Of a stretch of DNA of 64,000 nt, positions 40,035-51,673 are shown one piece after another. Below the pieces are notes generated by a model, which was not told where the DNA came from, ran no database searches, and was given only the letters and a program-made list of their open reading frames with translations. Position 1 is the first letter of the stretch; each line of letters starts with the position of its first letter. A program made the position numbers and the translations under genes. Source of the stretch: Notospermus geniculatus (Eukaryota; Nemertea; Pilidiophora; Heteronemertea; Lineidae); the NCBI GenBank assembly GCA_002633025.1, contig NMRB01002469.1, positions 13,151-77,150 on the forward strand, given 5' to 3'.

Positions 40035-43000
40035 TTACGTCCATATGTAATACGGCATGAATGCCTCTTTGCTTCCTGTAGGTGGCACCAGGTTCTCATT
40101 ACACAGGAACATCAGTGGTAAGAGGACGATGCGTCCTTGGATTTCGCAGACTTTTCGCTTGGCCTCCTTCGGGTTGGTTTGGCAGAGAGGTTTTTCTTTC
40201 TGGTAGGTGGTCAGCTCAGAGAAGGAACACACCTCATCTGTAGGAATGCACCGGAATACCTGTACAAGGGAAGTAAATGATGTGAAACTAAGCTGGATAA
40301 AGCATACAATAAAGTGATTTTGGAATAGGCCTACTGGGTACTCGTAAGGAGCTGGTGGAAGAGCTTCAACAGACGAATGCTACAAGGCTGCCCATATGTA
40401 CAGTTATTACCTTTTCATAGATGCTTGTGTTCTTGGCAGCATATTTGATCCAAGTGTTCTTGTAGAATTCATCACTGACGGGGTCCGATACATCGATGGA
40501 CTTGTTGTCAAGGAGAGTCAGCAGTCCGAGGTGTTCCCTGAAGAAGAGAGTAAACCAAGAGAATACAGAGGAAACTCGACTAAGGACACCTTCCTGACTG
40601 ACCAGGGTTGTCCTTAATTGAGAGGTGTCCTGATCACAATGAGTAGAAATGACCTCTGTCACACTCTACGTTTCCTGAAAACAGCCACAGACAATCGAAG
40701 TTTCTGGACTTTTATTCATGTTTGAAAATCGACCCTTACTTCATCAACATCCTCCTTAGCGTTGAAGCAAATCGCCCTGCCCGGACTTCCTCGCCATTGA
40801 AATGTGCACGGTATGTCTCTGTATCCTCAAACATGATGGCCATCTCGCTGTCCCGCTCCCCGAGCATGCTCCGGTCGTTAATATTGGCCGAGCCGATTAT
40901 CGCAGTGGTGTCGTCGACTATCATCATCTTACTGTGCACGTAGATCAATTCAGTCACCTTAAACGGATTGAAAACATTGAAACAATAGAGCTATTGTTTG
41001 GACTCAGAATCTAGCCTTCTCTATCATATGAAGCAAACACCTCCAGCACCAGTCACACGTTTTGGGACACTGTCCCAAATCCTACCACAAAGCATCTTGA
41101 CTACCAAGGGTTGTGACATCGCTCGGCCCTCCGACTACGCTTCCACAAACCCTTGGCGAACTTCGCTGTGACATCGCTCGGCCCTCCGACTACGCTTCCA
41201 CAAACCCTTGGCGAACTTCGCTATGGGAAGCTGTTTCCAACCGGATGTTCCTGTTTGTGGACTGACTCCTGCTGTTAGTTTTATAACAACTGTTTTTCAT
41301 CATAGATCGTTAACCTTTGCAATAAATCTGAACATTTCTAAATACCACATCAGTATTTCAGTACACCTACCTTCTCTGTTTTAGAAAATTTCATTATTTT
41401 TGTTCATCAGCATAGTTCATGCGAATAGTGAGTACATCACAACTGATAGAATCGCTAGACAATTTGTGACCATCCTCGTTCCTACTACTTTCCAACCACA
41501 AAATACACAGCGGTTGGTTAAACTGGCTTGGTGCCAACCTGGCAGCGAGGTTGGCTAACAAGTGTTCTGATTGGTGCACGGCAACTCGAGGTGCGCGAGA
41601 AACAGACATTCTGGCGAAGTTCTCCATGGGTTTGTGCGTACGAAGTATGAGGTAGTACGAAGTATGTGATCATGGTAGGCCATGATGACCACAAAGATGA
41701 CTTAGCTGAAAATGTGAACTCACCAACTGGTCATTCAGTTCATCGTACGTCCTCAGGCCATAGAAGCTGATGTACTCAGTAGGATCACCCACTGAAAACA
41801 ATACCACATGTCTAAATTAAACTATTGAACGATAAACTGAAGGAAATTCGGAGAACAGTTTAACGTTTCATGCTCACTGCGACACAATGGAGTTCATTAA
41901 GAACCAAGAAGGTGCATGCACTTACCCGTCTGTGCCAACTTCTCAATCAAAGACTTCCTTCCTCTGCATATCGAGTGATAGTTCCAGTGTGTAATGGCCT
42001 GGATAGACGTCCCACGAGACGTCCCAACCTCTCCTTCAAACGCTGGCAGCAACGGCATGATCACGTAGACACGAAACTTTTGCCCTTTTTCGTGGGCTCG
42101 ACATATTCTGTTGTACAAGGCTTGAGCTACACCGTTGTTCACTTTGTTTGAATCAACCATGGAAATGAAAAACTGGTTCTAAAACGAAGTAGAATGAAAA
42201 GGAATAAGAACGAGGCACACACCCACTACAAAACCAAATTGATTATGGTGTCTTGAGTCTGGAATTTTAGATGGTCAATAAGTATGGCACCTATACCGGT
42301 AGTAATTACTGTTGATTTTAATTGTGTAGGACAGCCAGCTTCTATATGTGACTCGTCACAGCAAAACTAGGCGCATGTCGCTCAGAAGGTTGAGCCTCAA
42401 CGAACTAAGATGACACCGGTAGAGAATGAAAAGAAATAGACTGTTTCAGATTTCACAATAGGCAGACAATAGTGAAACTGACAAACATTTGGTCTCAACC
42501 TGCCAAGCCAAAGACCGACATGCACCTGGCTTTGCTGTGATGGGTCATATATAATCTTACCTCAATGTAGATGAAATGCTTTGCAGTCTCAATACAATGG
42601 ATGTAAGCGTTCATAATGGAATGTTCTGTGTGTTTGATGCCGGCAGACCATGCATCGGCACTCCTCAGCACCTGACGATGAAGAACACAATCATTACAAG
42701 ATGTCATAAGGACCATGATCGAAGCTGTCAAAGAGAGTCGCCCTCTATCACAGGAGTACCTGGGTCCGCCCAAGAAATGAACCCACAACCACAAAGGTGA
42801 CAGACATTAGATGTTTGCGTTCCACCACTTTGGCATTACTCACCTGACAGTTACAGGACATAGTGATGTCCAAGATGGACTGTGGGATGGCAGTGATTTA
42901 CCACGAGACGTCCCAACCTCTCCTTCAAACGCTGGCAGCAACGGCATGATCACGTAGACACGAAACTTCTGCCCTTTTTCGTGGGCTCGACATATTCTGT

Positions 43001-45381
43001 TGTACAAAGCTTGAGCTATACCGTTGTTCACTTTGTTTGAATCAACCATGGAAATGAAAAACTGGTTCTAAAACAAAGTAGAATGAGAAGGAATTAGAAC
43101 GAGGCACACATCCCACTACAAACCAAATTGATTATGGTGTCTTGAGTCTGGAATTTTAGATGGTCAAGAAGTATGGCACCTATACCGGTAGTAATTACTG
43201 TTGATTTTAATTGTGTAGGACAGGCAGCTTCTATATAATCTTACCTCAATGTAGATGAAATGCTTTGCAGTCTCAATACAATGGATGTAAGCGTTCATAA
43301 TGGAATGTTCTGTGTGTTTGATGCCGGCAGACCATGCATCGGCACTCCTCAGCACCTGACGATGAAGAACACAATCATTACAAGATGTCATAATGACCAT
43401 GATCGAAGCTGTCAAAGAGAGTCGCCCTCTATCACAGGAGTACCTGGGTCCGCCCAAGAAATGAACCCCAGACCGCAAAGGTGACAGACACTAGATGTTT
43501 GCGTTCCACCACTTTGGCATTACTCACCTGACAGTTACAGGACATAGTGATGTCCAAGATGGACTGTGGGATGGCAGTGATTTATTTTCGTAAGACTTCG
43601 GAATCAGCAATGGATACTCAATGTTATTCTTCATCTTGGTCAACTTGGTGAAGTTCCACCGCTGGATGAAATGCCTGGCGACGTCCCGTGCTGCTGCCCC
43701 GTACACGACTGCTCCGATGTCGTGCCATGGCATTCTGGGCACACTATTTCGATCAATGAAATCTGAAAAAGAAGATGCCAAAATGATGACGCCAAACTAT
43801 CAACAAATCAAAGTATCTCGGTCTCAAACTATCACCCAATCAGACTGCCTATTGAGAGGTGTCAAGGTAGGGTGGAGCAGAATGCACTGTGGTTGCACAG
43901 TATAACAATAACAATGCACTGTATAACAATTTGATTTCACCTACCCTGCAAAGGCATGTCCAAATCTACAAAATCCTTCACAATAAAGTTGGTATAGTCC
44001 TTCCCCACCCACATCTTTGGGGAACCGTGGAGACCGAGAGTCAGTGATGCCATCTCTTTACTGTAATAGGTCACCTTCAGCTGAGACATAGCACCATCGC
44101 TGAAATGAGAACAGTGAAGTTCCGAGAGCCAGAGGTGAATTGGGAAGAAGGAGTCACGGTGATTTGCCTAGCCATCATAACTACTGTAGACAAAGGTTTG
44201 GAAACTGGTCAGCCTGTTTCCTTTACTTTTTCTCACTTACCCCTCATCCACAACAATGTCATCCAAGTGCACATTTCCACCACTAAATTGCGTTGATTTC
44301 CGTCGATGTTGAGGTAAGCTGTGAATTGTTTTCATCAGTTTACTAGTCATCTCAGCCTGAAACGGAATAGAACAGAGAATGGAGACAAACTCGGTACTTC
44401 ACCTTTCCTTGCTTTAAGGTGCCTACAGGTTGACATTGTGAACTCGCGGCAACTACCGTAGCTTTCTGGCGATGGAAGCAACTCCAAGTAACTGATCAGT
44501 TGCCGATTTTGTCGACCTGAGCACGCTTGTGTCTCCGAGCAACTGCTGGATTCGCTAGTTGAGCGTGCTGTTCGAGGTAACTGCCAGTTGCTCCGAGTTC
44601 CTCTCAATCGCTGAAATGTCGACCTGCGCATGGAAGTTTTTTGATCTGCGACGGATTCGTTGAGTTGCTTCAAGACGCAATGTCGACGTGTAGGTACCTT
44701 TACAAACCAGAAGCAAGATCTTGAAATGAACACCGCACTTTACCAGCAACCAATGTCGGTCCTTTAGCACCAGGATGATGTGGTCCAAGAGTACTGAAGT
44801 GTACAATGAACTTACGAATCGCTTCCTGCCAGGTTTAGGAGTGGTAGGCTTGGCCGCGTCACTCGCTTTTGTCGCAGCAATTTGATTATAGTGAAAAGCC
44901 TCGTTCTCAGGGATTGTCTCCAGCCGCAAGAAACATGACTGGCGCTCAAGTTCATTCTGCCGTGGCGAGGCTGGCGGCGAAGCTGCATCAGGAACGTCGT
45001 ATCCTTCTCCATCTCCGCTCCCATCGCCGTGGGGTACATCTTCAATGATAACTGCTGGTGGGATAGGTTTCGGCAATTTGGCGTGATGATGACCGATCAC
45101 ATCTTCGAAATCTGAACTTTCGCTTATTACTGCCTAGAAGGAACAAGATCAGAAATTGGTGCCTCTGTTGCCCTTGTGCAGGCAATCCAATTTAAAGGCA
45201 AAATGATTGTATCTCAAAACACCAAGGTTGGCCTCGATAATCTTCAATTGAGCCGTAGGTAAGTGGGGCCTCAGGAACTGAATGTCAACATGAGCCAAAA
45301 ACACATACCTTTGCTTCGTGGTTTTCAGCATTGCTGTTCTGGTCAGGTCGTGATACACTCACAGAGCCAAGATCCGTCAAA
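40035..45381 (-). CDS. PLD1: Phospholipase D1/2-type, C-terminal half; 5' exons missing, frameshifted
   Basis: PLD hydrolyses phosphatidylcholine to phosphatidic acid on membranes and needs PI(4,5)P2. Exons, 5' to 3': 45381-45309, 45133-44816, 44356-44241, 44099-43945, 43762-43528, 43355-43245 (or its duplicate 42671-42561), 42178-41926, 41791-41724, 40957-40740, 40537-40411 and 40259-40035 (TAA). They encode about 632 residues. Visible motifs: RLTDLGS just after where HKD1 should be, [48 protein letters not shown], the second HKD motif ([11 protein letters not shown], then [11 protein letters not shown]) and the conserved C-terminal IWT. The PX, PH and first HKD exons are absent, and plus-strand gene DNA begins 320 bp away. 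One base is missing near 43581-43588 if the frame is to reach VLRS. An assembly fault or a decaying copy would explain this. Whether it is PLD1 or PLD2 is not resolved. Confidence 0.85.
41103..41226. repeat. Two tandem copies of a unit of about 57 bp in a PLD intron
   Basis: TGTGACATCGCTCGGCCCTC, CGACTACGCTTCCACAAACC and CTTGGCGAACTTCGCT occur twice head to tail with near identity. Confidence 0.85.
42012..43584 (-). repeat. Tandem duplication of PLD exons with a chimeric exon
   Basis: The segment at 42012-42900 (889 bp) is repeated at 42901-43584 (684 bp; about 205 bp corresponding to 42346-42550 is absent). Copies are nearly identical. Each holds one full exon ([12 protein letters not shown]...). 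The junction at 42900/42901 joins the middle of the PLLPAFEG exon directly to the end of the DFIDR exon, creating a fused exon at 43067-42845. Splicing through it leaves the wrong phase for the next exon, so it cannot be used productively. Confidence 0.9.
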
Positions 45382-45703
45382 CTAAAAAGATAAAGGGTGG
45401 ACATGCATCAGAACAAAATCCATGCTGATACGTTATATGAGTTGACTTTGCTTGAGAAGGTACCTGAAGTCATATCTAAAGAAAACAAAAGAAGACATGC
45501 CGTGGTTATCAGATCATTATGCTGTAAAGATAAAGACTATAAAGATATGTCCTTAATCTCCAAACTTGTGGCATATTGCATCGTAGTAGGTTAAGTCGGG
45601 AGTAGATGTGAGATGTGCTGTAGGCCGAGTGTCATAATGTTTTAACTCACTTTCCACTGAAAACAAACCTACCGCAAAAGTATCTGAGGCAATTCTTTCA
45701 ACC

Positions 45704-48295
45704 ATGGCAAGGGACATCTGGATACTGAGCTGGGTAGTTATCTTATGGTGTCATGTGGAGTTTACTTGCTCAGCGAATTTACCAGGTACGTCGTTGTTCT
45801 CACCCTAATCATACGTGTAAATCTTCATGGTTTCCTACGAACATGGTCTGGAGAGACATTTCTCAGTACTGGTTGAGTACGATTTGAACGTAGCTAAGTT
45901 GACCGGGTTCCGCAAGTTGACATCACATGATTGCCGCCTGACAACCGACACAAACATAGTTCATGTCTGAATCAGGCCTTGAAGCTGGAGGGCTTATGAC
46001 TACAAGGCAATCTTATTGAAAATGATCAAACTGACCTTTGATTGACACTTAAAATTTCAGAAGGAACAACTTGGAAGTACATGTATTCGTATCGAGTCAG
46101 TGCGAAGACTCCAGCTACGAGTCGACCCCCAGGAATAACAGAGCCAGCAACAACAACAACATCTGTAATGACAACACCAGCAGAAACAACATCAACAACA
46201 CCAAGAATGACAACAATGCCATCATCAGCACCGCGGTCAACGTCAACTGTGTTGCTTTCAACGGTCAGATCTTCCACGCAGAAGACAACAGGACAAGTAG
46301 CAAGGCGAACAGCAACATCCACGACACTGCCCTCAAAACAGCCGACATCTGCTGGTGTGCCGATGACATCATCATCTGCAACGACGCCACAGGGAATGAC
46401 CAAAACCACCAGGCACATGGAATCTCCAACCAATAAGATCTCCCGCACCACGCCAAAGGTGTATCCATCAACTTCACTAGGTCAGATGAATGGAGGTTTC
46501 CCAAGAACAAGTAAGCATTTTGAATATGTGCCCGTTGCCAAGTCTTCCTTGCATACATCAGTAGCTTTCATCATCATATCATCATGCTCTTTCTCCTTGA
46601 TGTCATCTTTCTCAATCATTTTCTTCAATGTACCGGTACAGATGACCAGCAGCCTTCTTTCCTGCTTTCAATTCAAGGATCACATCATTGAGTTGATGAC
46701 GTCTGTTTTGGTAGATTTCTTGCTCTGATATGCCATACCAACAGTAGCATGTTTACAGAGGAGAGAGCTGCCTCACAATTGTTGTCCCTCATTTGATTTT
46801 GGTTTCTAGGATTTACTGCACCAACCTTTATACTGACTATCTTCATTATCTCTTTCAGCTGCTCTCATCGTAGTTTTTGTAGCAATACTGTTCATCGGTC
46901 TCATCGTTGCTGCAGCATGTATGCTCTGGAGGCGAAGGTAAGCATGAAACAGCCTCTCGAGTATTTCTCCTTGATGTCATCTTTCTCAATCATTTTCTTC
47001 AATGTACCGGTACAGATGACCAGCAGCCTTCTTTCCTGCTTTCAATTCGAGGATCACATCATTGAGTTGATGACGTCTGTTTTGGTAGATTCCTTGCTCT
47101 GATATGCCATACCAACAGTAGCATGTTTACAGAGGAGAGAGCTGCCTCACAATTGTTGTCCCTCATTTGATTTTGGTTTCTAGGAATTACTGCACCAAAC
47201 TTTATACTGACTATCTTCATTATCTCTTTCAGCTGCTCTCATCATAGTTTTTGTAGCAATACTGTTCATCGGTCTCATCGTTGCTGCAGCATGTATGTTC
47301 TGGAGGCGAAGGTAAGCATGAAACAGCCCCTCGAGTTAGAATCTTGACTGACTGGGCCTAGAACCACCACTCTTTCTGTGGTCACGTGTCATCTTTGATT
47401 CAAGTGTTGAGACCTTGTCCTCCAGATATCTTTCAAAGCATGTATCAGGCAAGTATTTGTTTTTGTCATCTTCACCAGGCAACTCAAGGAGTTTCAACCA
47501 CAGCGGCCAGAGGATGCAGAACTCAACCTTCAACCAACTACTGAAGAGATACAGGATACAAGAGAGGCAAGCCAAGCTGAGCCTACCGGCAGCATCTCGT
47601 ACGGTGATCTCCTTCGAAACGATATGTTTCAGGACAACACATTCTCCGTGCCCAGTGATTCTCTTGTGGAAACAGGGGCAGATGCAGGGGTGGAAGCGAC
47701 ACTTTCTCACGAGGAGCAACCGCCGGGATGGTATCTCAATGGGGATGGGTTTGAGAACCCTCTGTTTACTGGTGTGACGAAGAGCAGCAAAAAGCGGTCA
47801 GACAAAACTGGAGACAAATCGTCCCATCAGGGTGGTGGATCAGAAAACAGTGGCAGACACCAATCTGACAAGATTCCAAGAAGCGACAGACGCTTGTCAC
47901 TGGATATCAATATGTTTCAAAAGGGGGCGTCAGGGGAGGGACAGAAGACAAGAAAATCATCTGGGTTTGAGAACCCAGCATATGAGGACACACCGGCAGG
48001 GAGTCCACGGGAAGGTATCCTGAGCCAAGAGGATGAGGTATTTGGAGAGTTTCCACATGAAAATGACCTGACGGAGACAGCTGAAATGGAGGGCGATATC
48101 ATCATACCCTTTAACGGGAACTTGCCGTTTGGGGTCGGTACACCTCAGGGTCTGATGCAGCCTGATCTTACAGATCATGATGATGCTGGCAAAGATGAAG
48201 CACTTTATGACATCCCTAAACACTCTCAAGATGGCGCTCATAACACAGGTGATGAGGATGAGAATGTCCAAAAGCAAGAATCTATCTCAGAATGA
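45704..48295 (+). CDS. Single-pass mucin-like membrane protein with tyrosine and FENPxY tail
   Basis: Not a family I can name. Exons: 45704-45785, 46061-46510, then 46859-46937 or its duplicate 47233-47311, then 47479-48295 (TGA). With one transmembrane exon the frame closes at 475 residues. The start has a good Kozak context (ACCATGG). Residues 1-24 form a signal peptide (DIWILSWVVILWC core). About 28-177 is a Ser/Thr/Pro-rich, probably O-glycosylated ectodomain with no folded domain. About 178-200 is the membrane helix (ALIVVFVAILFIGLIVAAA), then WRRR. The tail of about 270 residues is acidic, with an ITIM-like ISYGDL (Tyr245), FENPLF (295-300), FENPAY (367-372, the FxNPxY endocytic/PTB motif) and YDIP (Tyr447, SH2-type). 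It probably signals or is endocytosed at the plasma membrane. Intron phases are 1, 1 and 2. Confidence 0.8.
46591..47338 (+). repeat. 374-bp tandem duplication containing the transmembrane exon
   Basis: 46591-46964 and 46965-47338 align at a constant offset of 374 with about eight or more substitutions and no gaps. Both hold an intact transmembrane exon with acceptor and donor. Each exon is 79 bp, so using both would shift the frame and only one can be used per transcript. Synonymous or conservative differences (for example ATC GTA versus ATC ATA) suggest alleles or a recent copy. Confidence 0.9.
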
Positions 48296-50792
48296 ACTGC
48301 ACCAGCTCCTCTCAATTAAGGACAACTCCAGAGCTGCCAGAAGTCCAGTTTTCAAAATGGCCGACTGGCGGCCATATTTGAAGACTAATCAGGCCAAAAT
48401 TTGTTGACAATTTATATCCTTATGTGAGAGTTGGCCACCAAACAAAGATCAAAATATAGAAATATGTCCAACTTAGGACAAATCTTGTATTTAGCAATCA
48501 AGTGAGATGTTTCCCTTAACTTTTTATTTATCGCTGTGAAATGCTGACATTTTGCCCAACAGGGTTAGGTCATTTCCACAGGGAAGTGGAACTCAGGTGG
48601 TGATATTTGAAGAGATTTTAAAAATTCCCCACTTTGCTAATTATGAACATGGACATGCCCCAGGCCAATCATGCAAATAGATTGTCAAGCATGAATAACT
48701 CAGCATTCCAATCCTTCATTTCATGCTTACTAGAACTCTATTAGTTGTACATTAGGAGTACCAATGTATGCCACTTGAGCATGAAGATGATTACCTTCTT
48801 ACTGTGAAACAGAACAAAGTGTCAAGAGAGAATTGAATATGGAGTGTTTGTACCTCTCAATCAGTGCCCTATTTTTACCTGGCCTTCGAGCAGAAACGTA
48901 TTTTGTGGACATGGACTTGGACGAGTGTGAAATCACGAATCACGAATAGACTGTCTTCCTCTTCCTCATTTTTGAGTATCATTTGTGTCGAAAGCACGCA
49001 CTCAGGATGTCCCAGAAGCCAGATAATAATGGTGAGTACATAATTATGACTGAAGATTTCACGTTGTCTGAGAAATTCCGGCAACAGGTGAGAAGCCCAG
49101 AGGGCTTAAAGACCTAGGCCTACAACATGTGGCAGCGAGGTCAAAGCATGACCACATGGAGGAGGAGGTGGAGGTGCCTGTTGATGTATGAGGTTGGTTA
49201 ATACCAACAGTGATGAGCGCAGAGGCGCAAGCTTGGTCCAGCTGTTGGAATGGGACGGGAAATATCGGGGTCTGTCACTATATTGTGGGTTTGTCAGGTC
49301 TTCAAGCTAAACCAAAGAGAATTGTTGTGGGCCCTCTCCAGATCACCGGTTTCCCCCTACATTACACTACAAACTGGCCACACTCATATAATATTCTGTC
49401 CAATACAGTCTACTCACACGCGATAACGTTTAAACATTATCGCGTGTGTGTGTTGACATATGCTTTTGATTCAGTATCTATCATTTTGTCCCTGGACTTT
49501 GCATCCCGTAGGACTTTCTTTCCCAGGACATTTGGTCCACACGGTCTTGATCAAGAGGGTAAATGAATGGAATTATTCTCATGGAATGTGTAATTATGTG
49601 AAAGGTAATGAAAGTAAATGATACCGGGCGAGGGCAGGGTGAAATAGATATCTCATGGGAATGTCCAGTCACTTGAATGTAGGTGTTCAGTGTTGTGTTT
49701 GCAGGTCATGATTGATAAGATTACAAAGACAGGTAATTTGTGTCAACATGGTAGGCTATTTGAGAAGCAATGTTTTAACTCTTTTGAGTCGGACTACAGA
49801 CTACATGATATAAACCATCATTCTGAGGTTATCAGGGGTTTTTGTGTTCGTTCCCCTCGGCCTACATCACCGCACACAAACTTGTGGTTGGTGAAGTCAG
49901 GAACCCAGAGACGGGGTATTATAATCGGGCCTTGAGGGTATATATATGCTGTGACATTCTATTTGCAGATTCTGCCTGGCAGAAGGCACAGGATTATGCT
50001 CTTCAAACATCTTTCTGACCACGAGGCCTAACAAAAACAACTGTACATGTATTTGTCCAAATAGGCCTAGAGTCGTGATCAGCTGAATAAATAATGCAGA
50101 GAGATATCTGTAAAAGCAAAGGAACAGATATTACATAAATTATGAAAATACACATGAATATGCATGACTGAACAAGGAAGTCACACCTGAGTCATGGCAC
50201 ATTGGGACATACCCACAAACAAAAGGAAAACATAACAGAATACCTATACATGCGGTAAATCAATACTATGGGTAATCTATTGAACTGGCCTGTATTAGTC
50301 AATGTGTGACGATGCCAGTGTTGGGACATGTCCTGAACCATTCATCAGCAAATCCATGCATTGGCAAGAAGGTTTTTAGATCTAGGGTTATACGAGAGGA
50401 AACATGAATAAAGGGATATTCTCAGAGAGAACGAGTAGGTTTTGAGATTTTTGCACATTTCTATCAAGGCCTAGATTGAGACTGATGTGCTATGCGCACA
50501 TTTCTATCAAGGCCTAGATTGAGACTGCTGTGTAACGTGGAGGTCTTCAAAGCTGCGCAGCAAAGAGCTTTCCTACCCCACACAACGTAGAGCATTTTAC
50601 TTCGTTACGCCATGACTACATGTACATCATGATGTCATGGACCAGGTCGAATCCTGGTCTATTGTAATCGAAGTGGTTGATACCCGGTAGGCAACAATAT
50701 TTACGCCCTGAGCCATACAACTCCATATCTGGCCAAAGCCCCGCCTTTCTTGACGTGACCATGAGCCTTATCTTCTTTTTTGTCATTTTCAG
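48296..50792. other. Region between the two receptor 3' cassettes; no exon recognised
   Basis: No signal peptide or Ser/Thr-rich exon is visible, so the cassette at 50793 has no obvious ectodomain of its own. A direct duplication of about 45 bp (CACATTTCTATCAAGGCCTA) lies at 50451-50530. AATAAA at 50086-50091 is a possible but distant poly(A) signal. A short frame at 49210-49566 has no recognised domain. Confidence 0.5.
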
Positions 50793-51673
50793 CCTTGGCC
50801 ATCGGCCTGGGTGTCGGATGTACGCTCGCAGTTGCTGTTGTGGTTACAGTTGTGGTTGTCTACGTCTGCTGCTGTCGAAAGTAAGTAGATTGAGATCAAA
50901 TCAAGGAAATTTAAATCACTTGAAAGGAAGAGAGACACCTCTAATCCATTACAAGTATTTGCTATATCGTTGCATTTTGTCTCTCTAACTAAGGGCCCTT
51001 TTCCACAAGCATATGGCATCGGCGTTGGCATAGCGTCGGTGTTCGAATCACTTATATGTCGAGTCCACTGACTGTTTCCACCGCACTTCGACGCTGACGC
51101 GGAAGTCTGGTGGAAACAGTCAATGGACTCAAATTAGAAGTGATTCGAACGCCGACCCCATATACTGGTGGAAACTGGACAACATTATGAATTTCAATTT
51201 CCAGGAAAAAATGCCAGATGAAGTGCCTGGAAGGCTGGCGATCGTCGAGCAAGAAATCAGATACGTCTGCTAAGAAGAACTACGCGTACGTCCCGGCTGA
51301 TCATGACATCACAAAAGTACCCGTGGAAAAAGACGACGGAATGGTTGATAACGTTATATATGAACCTATGGCAGGCCCTGGATACACTGAAGTCAAACTG
51401 GCCAAAAATACGGATGTTGTGTACACGCCTGTCACAGTTGAATCGGAAAAGTCAACAGGGCCAAATGGCACTAATAGGAGGCAAGAGACCCCGCACTCCA
51501 CTGTATACAGTGAAGTGCAGTTGACTTCTGAGTTTTCCGAAGGAGCCTATTCTAATGTTCAACCGAACACTGCCCGTTTGGAGGTTCATACTGAGCCTGA
51601 AAAGCCGGATGCAATGTATTCTATTGTTCGTAAGGGTTCAAAACAAGTACCACCAGTTCCCCCCAAATCCTGA
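50793..51673 (+). CDS. Transmembrane exon plus multi-tyrosine cytoplasmic tail
   Basis: Two exons are seen: 50793-50880 (membrane helix LAIGLGVGCTLAVAVVV, then VVYVCCC and a basic stop-transfer) and 51205-51673 (tail, TGA). They join in frame as CCCRKKKCQMKC. The tail of about 155 residues has tyrosines in YAYV, YVPA, YEPM, YTEV, YTPV, YSEV, YSNV and YSIV contexts, and ends PPVPPKS. YEPM fits PI3K p85 SH2 binding, YSNV fits Grb2 (pYxN), VVYTPV fits a loose ITIM, and PPVPP fits SH3 binding. The start phase (1) and the internal phase (2) equal those of the transmembrane and tail exons at 46859-48295. It is therefore either an alternative 3' end of the 45704 gene or a separate paralogue with missing 5' exons. 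A poly(A) signal at 52425 fits. Confidence 0.75.
50993..51178. mobile_element. TIR MITE in the intron of the multi-tyrosine cassette
   Basis: GCCCTTTTCCACAAGCATAT, GGCGTTGGCATAGCG and TTCGAATCACTT are mirrored by AAGTGATTCGAACGCCGAC and TATACTGGTGGAAAC. The centre has GACTGTTTCCACC paired with GGTGGAAACAGTC. Confidence 0.65.

Noticed and set aside
42840-43049. Separate small gene encoding a PLD-like peptide
   Set aside because: It is the chimeric exon created by the tandem duplication inside PLD.
46026-46558. Minus-strand and second plus-strand frames over the Ser/Thr-rich exon
   Set aside because: They are shadows of the repetitive ACA/TCA codons in the mucin-like exon, whose frame is fixed by the signal peptide and transmembrane exons.
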